Shown one piece after another: positions 55,840-63,036 of a DNA stretch of 64,000 nt; the first letter of the stretch is position 1; every line of letters begins with the position of its first letter. Origin of the DNA: Anaerococcus degeneri (GTDB lineage: Bacteria; Bacillota; Clostridia; Tissierellales; Peptoniphilaceae). The stretch spans positions 1 to 64,000 of the forward strand of contig NZ_JAGGLO010000008.1 of assembly GCF_017874475.1 (NCBI RefSeq), read 5' to 3'. The position numbers were made by a program, and so were the translations under genes. The notes under the pieces were generated by a model. That model was not told where the DNA came from. It worked only from the letters and a program-made list of their open reading frames with translations, and made no database searches.

Positions 55840-56770
55840 GTGAGTCTATTAATCCAGGATAAACATCTTATAATTTTCTTTTAATATTATCTTATTATAA
55901 ATTATCATTCTACTTACAATTGAATCTTCGTAACTGGGGGAACCCCAAGGGACTTTTTCACTAGGTGAGTCTATTATTCCAGGATTATTATCTTTAAACT
56001 TTAGTTTTAATTTTAATTTTGTCTTATGATATTTTTTCATTATTTACAGTTGAATCTTCGTAAAAAGGGGAGCCCTAGGGAACGTTTCGCACGTTCCCTC
56101 ATCGGCTCCCCTTAAACCCCTTCCGTTACACCCTCCGGGCGACCCCTCGCGGGGGATATTGTGTTTGCCTTCGGCAAACTATTAATATAGCGGTTCCCCT
56201 GTTTGTGTCGAACCATTTTCTGACTTTTTTGACATTCAGTCGGCTAAAATTTGATAACTCGGCTAACGCCTCAAACAATCAAATTTTTATACGCCTCCTT
56301 CATTTACAAAAATTCTTGGTCTTAAGTTTTTAAACTCTTCGTATAAGAAAAACAAAACCCATCTAGCAATGTTTGGCAAAGCCAAACGAGCCTGGCAACT
56401 CTGGAACTTCGAGACTAATTCTCCCTTTTATCGGGTAAAGATTTCTAATAAAAAGCCCCGTTAAGAAAACTGATTGTTTGAGGCGGAGCCGAGTTATCAG
56501 TTTTTAGGGGCTTGAATATTAGGAATCTCTGGGTAAATACACCAACTAAAACAAGGACGTTCTCTCTACAAAAAAAGCTTGCCGAAAAGGCAAGCTTCTG
56601 CTTCCGCACTCCGCTTTAGGAGCAGTTGGGGGTGTAGCGTAAGGGGGTTTTAGGGGGAACCAGTGAGGGGGCATCTGCCGCCCCCTTGGGTTCCCCCTAT
56701 GTACGGAGGGGTCATGTAAATGACCTTAATTATTTTTAAGATACAGTCAATCTCGGATTGATAAAATAAA
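55840..56770. repeat. Large structured repeat element E, copy E3 with duplicated left end
   Basis: Non-coding. The left end is present twice in tandem. 55842-55960 and 55963-56100 both start with CACTA-GTGAGTCTATTA, pass ATTGAATCTTCGTAA or TTGAATCTTCGTAA and enter a G-run hairpin. Then follow GGGAACG/CGTTCCC, GTTTGCCTTCGGCAAAC, GTTTGGC-GCCAAAC, the CCCCGTT...AGGGGC stem and the terminal set (GCACTCCGCTTTAGGAGCAG, GGGGGTGTAGCGTAAGGGGG, GTACGGAGGGGTCATGTAAA). The central 130-base TTTTAAAATCCCAAG stem of E2 and E4 is missing. It ends about at AATCTCGGATT near 56760. Confidence 0.82.
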
Positions 56771-56775
56771 ATAAC

Positions 56776-57441
56776 TTATCTTGGATAAGAAAGAAAAAAA
56801 TACCTTCTCTTTCCGCTCGTAGAGCCAATATAGGACCCCCAGACATAGCCTTCGGCTTCTACAATCCTATCGTAGTAGACTTTTGCGCCGGGGTAGTAGA
56901 CTGCTACTATTGGTGCGTAGACACTTGGGGCGGCTCTCACATTTGTCGCAACTCTTATAATCGCCATTCCTATCTTATCAATTATCCTTTCTTGACTCTT
57001 CCTCCTATCAATCGGCCTAAAATACCTTTCCTTAGCCGACCTTTTGCGGTCTAGAACAAAACCGAGGCCTGTCGCCATATCTTGGATTGCGACCCCGTTT
57101 TTCCTATAAGAGCAATGGATAATTTTATCCTTGGCAAGGAAAATCCCTGTATGCCCGCCCGCACCGGCAGACCTGCCCTCAATTCCCCTGATAAAAATAT
57201 CCCCACACCTTACATTTTCATAGGAATAAATTTCCTCAAAAATTTTGCCCTTGAGCTTATAAAGACTCTCGGTATTGCCAATAAGACTTCCCCTAGGCAA
57301 AAATCCTCCACTAATCAAAGCGTAATAGACAAAGGACGAGCAATCATAAAAACTTGGCCCCAACCTCGCTGGGTAAGCCATACAATAGCCCACCCTCCCC
57401 ACCTTGGAGAGGGCGAAATCAATCATTTTTTCTCTAGTCAT
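56776..57441 (-). CDS. NlpC/P60 cell-wall peptidase with SH3b domain (phage-lysin-like)
   Basis: 221 residues with no signal peptide. The NlpC/P60 domain (about 1-150) has catalytic Cys 34 in FYDCSSFVYYAL and His in AGAGGHTGIFLAKDKIIHCS. An SH3b domain (about 158-215) binds wall: RVATNVRAAPSVYAPIVAVY then YVWGSYIG. The enzyme should cut peptidoglycan stem peptides. Lack of a signal peptide and the YvrJ-like membrane peptide gene just upstream suggest a prophage lysis pair. Its last codons (YFFLSYPR, stop) are made by the TTATCTTGGATAAG palindrome that borders element E3. Confidence 0.88.
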   Translation of the reverse strand: MTREKMIDFALSKVGRVGYCMAYPARLGPSFYDCSSFVYYALISGGFLPRGSLIGNTESLYKLKGKIFEEIYSYENVRCGDIFIRGIEGRSAGAGGHTGIFLAKDKIIHCSYRKNGVAIQDMATGLGFVLDRKRSAKERYFRPIDRRKSQERIIDKIGMAIIRVATNVRAAPSVYAPIVAVYYPGAKVYYDRIVEAEGYVWGSYIGSTSGKRRYFFLSYPR

Positions 57442-57448
57442 AATCCTC

Positions 57449-57562
57449 CTACTTCTTAATCTCCCTCAAAATCTCATCAAGCTTGCCATTAATCTGAACA
57501 ATCAAAATGAGATTCATAACAATCGGGAAACCTACTTGTGAAATTAAATCAACAATGTCCAT
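57449..57562 (-). CDS. YvrJ-family membrane peptide, 37 residues
   Basis: 37 residues from ATG 57562 to TAG 57449-57451, too short for the usual ORF cut-off. It reads MDIVDLISQVGFPIVMNLIL then ends in a charged tail (GKLDEILREIKK). VGFPI followed by a membrane helix and a K-L-DE tail is the YvrJ pattern. YvrJ genes often stand beside phage or spore-wall lysins and are suspected to be holin-like. Here the P60 lysin starts 7 bases downstream. The ribosome site is weak. Confidence 0.7.
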   Translation of the reverse strand: MDIVDLISQVGFPIVMNLILIVQINGKLDEILREIKK

Positions 57563-57674
57563 ACTAACATAGAGGCACAAAACTTGCTGACTTTTCTTTA
57601 GATAATCCTATCAAAGCAAGCAAGAACTAAAAAAGAAAAAATATAGAGGGTACTAGCCTAAAAAATTCTACTAA

Positions 57675-57697
57675 AAAAGCCCTAGACCAAGCTAGGG
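57675..57697. terminator. Hairpin between the YvrJ and YwaF-like genes
   Basis: GCCCTAG, a 6-base loop and CTAGGGC form a perfect 7-bp stem. A-rich sequence lies before it and ATCTTTGTTTT after it. The rest of the 243-base gap shows no gene. Confidence 0.6.
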
Positions 57698-57805
57698 CAA
57701 TCTTTGTTTTATAAAGGCAAAAACCTTGTTTTTTTCGATTTTAAATAGAAAGTTGCCTCATTCTCCTTTCTATATATTTTTTAGCCGGCTAATAATATAT
57801 AGAAA

Positions 57806-58477
57806 TTAATCCGCAAATGTCCCGAATTTTTTCTTCAAAATCTCCACCAAATAAAGTGCGATGGTGAATAAAATCGTCATAATGATGAAAACTAGAGGCA
57901 CGGGAACGAAGTCAAAAAATGCAATCGGCACCCTTGTCAGATACCCATAATTGGCAGAAAGAGCCAAATCTACTGCAAAAATTGTAGAATTAATGACCAA
58001 AGAACCAATGCCAATCTCCTTGAAAGTCAAAGACTTTGGGTGATTTACAGTCACAAGTAACCCACAAGCCATAAGGACGTAGTGGTTTAAAATATAGGTC
58101 AGATTGGTCACATGAGGCCAGGCAAATTTCGAAGGATCCGGCACAGCAAAAGCCACCAAAGTCCCCACCAAAGCCAAATCAGCAAAAAAAGCCATAGACT
58201 TCTCCTTCTTCAAAAGGAAAGCAATCGGCAAACAAATCCCCGCAATCCTGCAATGGTACAAAGGAAGCCCCTCCCTAAGCAACAAATCGTTATCGAGAGT
58301 GTACCAAAAATACAAGACCCCCTGCAAAAACACACTAGCCACAAGCAAAAATCTCAAAATCCAAGCCTTCTTCCTGAATTGATATATAAGAAATAAAAAT
58401 AAAACAAGCCCCAAACGCACCAAATGCATATTAAAAGTAAAACCAGCGTCAGGAGTGGTCCTAAAAAAATAATCCAT
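57806..58477 (-). CDS. YwaF/TMEM164-type integral membrane protein
   Basis: 223 residues from ATG 58477 (GGGAA ribosome site 8 bases upstream; the in-frame start 10 codons earlier lacks one). About six to seven membrane helices. LPLYHCRIAGICLPIAFLL and FAWPHVTNLTYILNHYVLMA carry the His/Cys/Asn pattern of the YwaF (TIGR02206) family. Its biochemical role is unknown; related eukaryotic TMEM164 is an acyltransferase. Single gene between repeats, with SP-rich palindromes (TTATCCGAGATAA) repeated at 58520-58590 upstream. Confidence 0.8.
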   Translation of the reverse strand: MDYFFRTTPDAGFTFNMHLVRLGLVLFLFLIYQFRKKAWILRFLLVASVFLQGVLYFWYTLDNDLLLREGLPLYHCRIAGICLPIAFLLKKEKSMAFFADLALVGTLVAFAVPDPSKFAWPHVTNLTYILNHYVLMACGLLVTVNHPKSLTFKEIGIGSLVINSTIFAVDLALSANYGYLTRVPIAFFDFVPVPLVFIIMTILFTIALYLVEILKKKFGTFAD

Positions 58478-58519
58478 AAAATTCCCTTTCTTTGATAATA
58501 ATATCATTATACTCTTTTA

Positions 58520-58590
58520 TCCGAGATAAATTATTTTTTTCTTTCTTATCCGAGATAAGTTATTTTTCTTTCTTATCCGAGATAAGTTAT
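58520..58590. repeat. Three tandem TTATCCGAGATAA palindromes
   Basis: TTTATCCGAGATAAAT, then CTTATCCGAGATAAG twice, separated by T-rich spacers. The same word occurs singly at the ends of elements E2, E3 and E4 (for example 48441, 56774, 58711, 59690). It is probably the terminal motif of that family, here in a short cluster. Confidence 0.65.
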
Positions 58591-58609
58591 CTTTACTCTA
58601 AAATCTAAA

Positions 58610-58692
58610 CTCCCACAGCGCCGTCCCGAGCGAGAAACCTTCAAGGTTTCGACGAGGGACCTTATAAATCCTGGACCAGAATATTCGAAGAA
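58610..58692. repeat. Repeat family R, right arm only
   Basis: CCCACAGCGCCGTCCCGAGC, a small AACCTT/AAGGTT hairpin, CGACGAGGGACCTTATAAAT, then GGACCAGAATATTCGAAGA: the mirror image of the left arm at 62880. Confidence 0.75.
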
Positions 58693-58707
58693 AATAATAT
58701 CTTTTTT

Positions 58708-59706
58708 CGTTAATCCGAGATTAACCATATCATAAATTATTTCTCAGTCATTCACATGACTGCTCCGTAACTGGGGGAACCCCAAGATTGGATTTTTTTC
58801 TCCTAGATAAATTATTATTTTATCTTTTAAATTATTGTTTTATTTACAATTGAATCTTCGTAATAAGGGGGACCCCTGGGGAACGTTTCGCACGTTCCCT
58901 CATCGACCGGAAACCCGTTTGCTTCGCAAACTCCTTCGTGCTCCCGCACTACGTTTCCGGCATAAACGCCCCAAATCAAGGGGCGTTTATGTCCCCCATA
59001 ACCCCCTCCCGTTACCCCTCCGGGCGACCACTCTCGTGGGACAAGGAGTTTGCCTTCGGCAAACGTGTTGGTATGGAGGAACCCTTGTTTTAGAAAATTA
59101 TTATCCAAACTTTTTAAAATCCCAAGCCTCCTAAAAATTGCAATCTCGTCTGACTTGTACTTTTTATTTATAAATTAGTTCACAGTAGTTATTGTTTTTT
59201 ATATTCTCAAAAAACTGTCAGTGCAATTTTCTTCACGGATGCTTGTGATTTTAAAATACAAGGTCTTAAGTTTTTAAACTCTTCGTATTAGAAAGACAAA
59301 CCCCATCAAGCAATGTTTGGCGAAAGCCAAACGAGCCTGGCAACTCTGGAACATCGAAACCAATTCTCTCCTTTACTATGCAAAGATTTCTAATAGAAAG
59401 CCCCGTCAAAAAAACTGATCGTTTGAGCGTTAGCGAGTTATCAGTTTTTAGGGGCTTGAATATTAGAAATCTCTGGGGTTATACGTAATCTTATACAAGG
59501 TCATTAACTCTACTAAAGAGGTTTGCCGATAGGCAAACTTCTGGTTTCGCACTCCGCTTTAGGAGCAGTTGGGGGTGTAGCGTAAGGGGGTTTTAGGGGG
59601 AACCAGTGAGGGGGCATCTGCCGCCCCCTTGGGTTCCCCCTATGTACGGAGGGGTCATGTAAATGACCTAGATTATTAATGTGATACAGTTAATCTCGGA
59701 TTAACA
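58708..59706. repeat. Large structured repeat element E, copy E4 (complete, about 1 kb)
   Basis: Non-coding, bounded by GTTAATCCGAGATTAAC (58711-58727) and GTTAATCTCGGATTAAC (59687-59703), which sit at the tips of terminal inverted repeats (CATGACTGCTCCGTAACTGG on the left against the GTACGGAGGGGTCATGTAAA end on the right). The left end is double, as in E3. The 58890-59010 part has the same CGGAAAC and ATAAACGCCCC hairpins that E1 carries on its right side. The central stem (TTTTAAAATCCCAAG, 59112-59126; partner 59242-59256) and the GTTTGGC hairpin are present in the orientation opposite to E2. Confidence 0.85.
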
Positions 59707-59727
59707 AAACGGAAGGTTTTGGTGGAA

Positions 59728-59764
59728 TAAAAAAACCTCCCTTTTTTAAAAAGGAAGGTTTTTG
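59728..59764. terminator. Long AT-rich hairpin terminator
   Basis: AAAAACCTCCCTTTTT and AAAAAGGAAGGTTTTT pair with one mismatch. Right of it, GTACCCGGGTA and TAAGAGTGCACTCTTA (59804-59819) are further perfect palindromes before the stop of the 429-residue gene, which reads toward them. Confidence 0.7.
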
Positions 59765-59849
59765 TCAAGTGAGTACCCGGGTATTTATTTTTTAGAAAAG
59801 TCCTAAGAGTGCACTCTTATTGTGGGCCTTTCTTAAGATTCTAAATTAA

Positions 59850-61139
59850 TTAGTCTCTTTTGCTTGCTGCGTATGCAACTGAAGCTGCTGCTAGGATACC
59901 AGCTACGCCTGCGATGCCTGCGATACCTGTTTTAGCGTTGTTACCAGCTTTTTTAGAAGGAGTTTTTTCTTCTGGTTTCTTTTCTTCTGGTTTCTTTTCT
60001 TCGTTAGCTTTTTTGTCTTCTGGTGTGTCTTTGATTAGATCTTTGATTTCGCCAGTTGTTTGGTCTAATTCTTTGATTAGAGCGTCTGTGTCATCTTCTT
60101 CAGCAGCGTATGCTGTAGAGATGAAAGCCATTTTCTTTTCAAGTTTAGCGATTTGAGCGTCAGCTTTTTTAACAAGTTCTTCGTTTTTAGCAACTAGAGC
60201 GTTAAGTTTAGCTTCTACTTTTTTGATCTTTTCTGGAGAAAGTTCTTTTAGAAGTTTAACTGCTTTGATAGCTGTTTCAGCGTCAGATTTTGCTCTCTTA
60301 AGTTCAGCAAGGTTATCTTTCTTAACTTCTTTTTCAGCTGGTTTTACAGTGATTTTGCCACCTTCGATGTTAAGGATAGCGCCTGCACCTTCAGCCCATT
60401 TAACTAGCTTATCAAGTTCTTGGTCATATTTTTCACGAGAACCTTCAGCTTCTTTAGTATACTCACCAGTAGTTTGGTCAATTTCACCATTGTATTTTCT
60501 ATCAGCTTTTACTTTTCTTGCGATAGCTTTCTTTTGGTTATCTAATGCTTCAGAATATGCTCTGAAAGCTTTTGCCTTTGGTGAAAGATTTACTTCTTTT
60601 TCGCCAGCTTTAACATCAGCAACTTTTTTAGCGTATGCATCTTGTGCTGCACCGTAAGCTAATTCTTTTTTATTGTATTCTGCTTGAGCTTCATCAATAG
60701 CTGTTTTTAAAGCATCGCCTTCTAGTTTATCGCCTTCTGGTTCGCCTTGAGCATTAGCTTTTTTGTTTTCATCAACAAGTGAATTTAGTTTTTTTGCTGC
60801 TAACTCAAGTTCAGATTTTGCTGTATTTACTGCATTTTTAGCAGCTTCAATGGTTGCTGGAAGAACTTCAGATGATGAAGCTTTTGCTGCATCGTCATAA
60901 GCTTTCTTTGTAGATTTAACTAATGCGTCTGCTGCTTCAACAGCTTTTTTAGCATCTTCTAATTCTTTTCTATCTGCTTCTTTCTTAACATATAATTCTT
61001 CTACTTCTTTGATTTTTTGATTATATGCTTCAGATATAAATGATTTACCTGTGTGTCCTTCTGCTGCAACTGCTGGAGCAACTGCACCAAGACCTAGAGC
61101 TAGTGCTAATGCACCTGCTGCTAATTTATTCATTTTCAT
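59850..61139 (-). CDS. Secreted coiled-coil protein with SPEK module and NAKTG sorting signal
   Basis: 429 residues from ATG 61139, chosen for the AAGGAG ribosome site about 10 bases upstream; an in-frame start 19 codons earlier has none. Signal peptide 1-26 (LAAGALALALGLGAVAPAVA). A long Ala/Lys-rich coiled coil follows (about 30-230). The shared module lies at about 275-336 (AETAIKAVKLLKELSPEKIK, LNALVAKNEELVKKADAQIA), then an EEKKPEEK spacer and a wall-sorting signal with NAKTG, a hydrophobic helix and ASKRD. DQTTGE occurs twice. It is the only protein that has both the module and an anchor. Promoter at 61209-61237. Confidence 0.82.
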   Translation of the reverse strand: MKMNKLAAGALALALGLGAVAPAVAAEGHTGKSFISEAYNQKIKEVEELYVKKEADRKELEDAKKAVEAADALVKSTKKAYDDAAKASSSEVLPATIEAAKNAVNTAKSELELAAKKLNSLVDENKKANAQGEPEGDKLEGDALKTAIDEAQAEYNKKELAYGAAQDAYAKKVADVKAGEKEVNLSPKAKAFRAYSEALDNQKKAIARKVKADRKYNGEIDQTTGEYTKEAEGSREKYDQELDKLVKWAEGAGAILNIEGGKITVKPAEKEVKKDNLAELKRAKSDAETAIKAVKLLKELSPEKIKKVEAKLNALVAKNEELVKKADAQIAKLEKKMAFISTAYAAEEDDTDALIKELDQTTGEIKDLIKDTPEDKKANEEKKPEEKKPEEKTPSKKAGNNAKTGIAGIAGVAGILAAASVAYAASKRD

Positions 61140-61208
61140 AATTTTAATTCTCCTTTGAATTACTTCTTTTTTTGTTGTGTACTTTTGTGTACTCACTTTA
61201 CATTTATA

Positions 61209-61237
61209 ATCTTACAATCTTTTCTCCACATTGTCAA
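61209..61237 (-). promoter_or_regulatory. Promoter of the coiled-coil surface protein
   Basis: Minus strand: perfect TTGACA (61237-61232), 17 bases, TAAGAT (61214-61209). Between promoter and ATG lie two GTGTAC words spaced by TTTT (61177-61192), a possible regulatory direct repeat. Confidence 0.65.
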
Positions 61238-61353
61238 CACATTTATGCAATTTGTCAATATATATAAAATTTCGCTAAATTTTACTACAATATTTCTACA
61301 TAATTCATGGGGAATCTTGTCCGAGACAAGAGAATCAGATTGTGAATCCGAGA

Positions 61354-61402
61354 ATTAATGGTAGTAATAACTTTTAAATAAAAGTTTTTACTACCATTAA
61401 AG
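61354..61402 (-). terminator. Terminator after the ComK-like gene
   Basis: TTAATGGTAGTA and TACTACCATTAA form a perfect 12-bp stem, extended by ACTTTT/AAAAGT inside, 8 bases beyond the ComK-like stop. Confidence 0.8.
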
Positions 61403-61409
61403 GTAAATC

Positions 61410-61892
61410 TTACCTTTTTAAGTAAGCAGTCATATATCTTAATGTTTTCTCCCTTTGTAGGGTGGTTTGTAAGATTTCTTCCATTAGTAGGGCTCTGGCT
61501 AGGATTTTGTTTTGGATTAGGGCCTTGTTGGTGGTGAGGGTTTGGATTTCTTCTCCTGTGTCTAGGACTATGGAACTGCCTTTGATTTCCCTGATGAATT
61601 TGACATTGATGAAGGCTCGGTTGTTTTCCATAATGTCGGTGGATCTGATTTTGAATGGGAAGAAGACGTGGTTGGAGTCTATGGCGTAGGGGATGTTTCT
61701 TTGGATTTGGTAGGTTTCTTTGATTTTTTTGTCCATCTGCTTTTTGTTTTTGCCTTTGGATTCGTAGAGGTTTTTGAGGTAGAGGGCAGGTGTGCGTGGG
61801 TCGAGGATGGATTTGTCTTCTCTATATATACGGGAATATATTCCCTTGCCTTTTACTTGCTCCGGCAAGATGGCGATGATTTCATAATACAT
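61410..61892 (-). CDS. ComK-like competence regulator
   Basis: 160 residues. The N-terminus IIAILPEQVKGKGIYSRI resembles the opening of ComK (AVLPE-DGK--SKI). IPYAIDSNHVFFPFKIRSTD matches the PIMVDPSNQIFLFPTLSST region of Bacillus ComK, followed by INVKFIREIKGSSIVLDTGE. ComK binds AT-boxes and turns on DNA-uptake genes. It is shorter than Bacillus ComK (192 residues), lacking the C-terminal end. GGAG lies before ATG 61892, and a long hairpin closes it. No competence genes are in the window. Assignment is by motif order only. Confidence 0.7.
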   Translation of the reverse strand: MYYEIIAILPEQVKGKGIYSRIYREDKSILDPRTPALYLKNLYESKGKNKKQMDKKIKETYQIQRNIPYAIDSNHVFFPFKIRSTDIMENNRAFINVKFIREIKGSSIVLDTGEEIQTLTTNKALIQNKILARALLMEEILQTTLQREKTLRYMTAYLKR

Positions 61893-62039
61893 AATTTCTC
61901 CTTTCTAGTCCGGTCTTAGACTTTGAATGTACTTTTATTGTACAGTGAAATTTTGTTTTTGGCAAGGGCATGGGGGTTTTTTTGCTAAAAGGTTTTTAGG
62001 GTTTTCCTCCCTAGTATTGACCGAGGTGATCGCCAAGCC

Positions 62040-62500
62040 CGTCGGGACATGACGTGACGCTTCGAATGTTCTGGTCCCTGATTTATAAGGTCTCTCGTCA
62101 GTCGCTTCACTCCTTCTGTCGGGACGACGCTGTGGGATTTTTGCATTGTGGTGGGGTGGCGCTTCGAATGTTCTGGTCTTGGATTTATAAAGTCTCTCCT
62201 CCACCTGCGGTGTCGTTCGACGGTAGTTTTCGGGCTCACTCTTATCCGTTCCGGATAAAGAGTTCACCTCGAAAAGCCTCGATTAAGGGCTGCCATCAGT
62301 TCGCTACGCTCACTGTGGCCAGACCCATTAGAGACGGCGCTGTGGGATTTGGGATTAGTCTGCGCCGTCCCGACTGAGAGAGCAAGCCTGCCCGGCTCTA
62401 GGAGGGCTCTCCATGAAATGGTCGAGCGTAGCGAGATAGCAAGGTTTCGACGAGGGACCTTATCGCTTGAGGACCAGGATGAACGAAGAAATACTCTTAT
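62040..62500. repeat. Repeat family R, compound copy: two left arms, shared module, one right arm
   Basis: Left arms start at about 62061 (CTTCGAATGTTCTGGTCCC) and 62161 (CTTCGAATGTTCTGGTCTT). The 115-base module (62223-62338) is nearly identical to 43627-43742. The right arm runs from GCGCCGTCCCGA (about 62361) through CGACGAGGGACCTTAT to GGACCAGGATGAACGAAGAA (62473-62492). It is followed by CTTATATCATCTGATAAT, which also follows the copy at 43237 before the toxin promoter. Frames across it give Arg/Pro-rich nonsense. No gene supported between 61893 and 62496. Confidence 0.8.
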
Positions 62501-62784
62501 ATCATCTGATAATAAAGATCATCCCAGTTTGGATTCATTTTGTTTATTAAGTTTATCTTTTTCTCTCTTCTGTAGCCCTTTATTTGATCTTCTCTTGTTC
62601 TGGCGTATTCGTAATCTTCGAATACCTCGTAGTAGACAAGCTTGATTATGTTATATTTATCTGTAAAACTTCCCTTGTCTAAATGATTTTTGTGTTCATA
62701 TGTACGTCTAACGATGTTATTTGTATATCCCGTATAAAATCTCTTGTTATATTTTGTTGTGAGTATATAAACAAAATGATACAT
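62497..62784 (-). CDS. GIY-YIG domain nuclease, small single-domain type
   Basis: 95 residues, the size of the YhbQ/UPF0213 group. The catalytic parts are visible: FVYILTTKYNKRFYTGYTNN (GIY and YIG strands as VYI and YTG), then RRTYEHK with the conserved Arg, and KLVYYEVFEDYEYARTREDQ with the Glu region ending in IKGYRREKKINLI. Group members are thought to cut branched or damaged DNA. AAAGGAG precedes ATG 62784. Its 3' end touches repeat R, whose sequence overlaps the last codons. Confidence 0.9.
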   Translation of the reverse strand: MYHFVYILTTKYNKRFYTGYTNNIVRRTYEHKNHLDKGSFTDKYNIIKLVYYEVFEDYEYARTREDQIKGYRREKKINLINKMNPNWDDLYYQMI

Positions 62785-62879
62785 ATTTTCTCCTTTTATT
62801 TCTTTAGTAATCTTATACCCGATTTATTTGATTTTAACTTCTTGTTATTTAGTGCTTAATCATTCAATTCCTAGGTTAG

Positions 62880-62962
62880 ATCTTCGAATATTCTGGTCCA
62901 GAATTTATAAGGTCCCTCGTCGGCCTACGGCCTCTGTCGGGACGGCGCGGTGGGATTTGGGT
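62880..62962. repeat. Repeat family R, left arm only
   Basis: TCTTCGAATATTCTGGTCCA, TTTATAAGGTCCCTCGTCGG, a GGCCTACGGCC hairpin, GTCGGGACGGCGC and GTGGGATTT. It is the mirror partner of 58610-58692, about 4.3 kb away, so the two single arms bracket the interval 58610-62962. Confidence 0.75.
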
Positions 62963-63036
62963 TTTTTTAAGAAAGAACTTATCTTGGATAATAAATAAAT
63001 AACGATTAAAAAAATTCATAAAAAAAAAGGCTATTT

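Noticed and set aside
61935-62267. Arg/Pro-rich ORFs in repeat R (also at 43043, 58827, 61985, 62349 and 62876)
   Set aside because: All are translations of the palindromic repeats on one strand or the other. They lack ribosome sites and change frame between copies.
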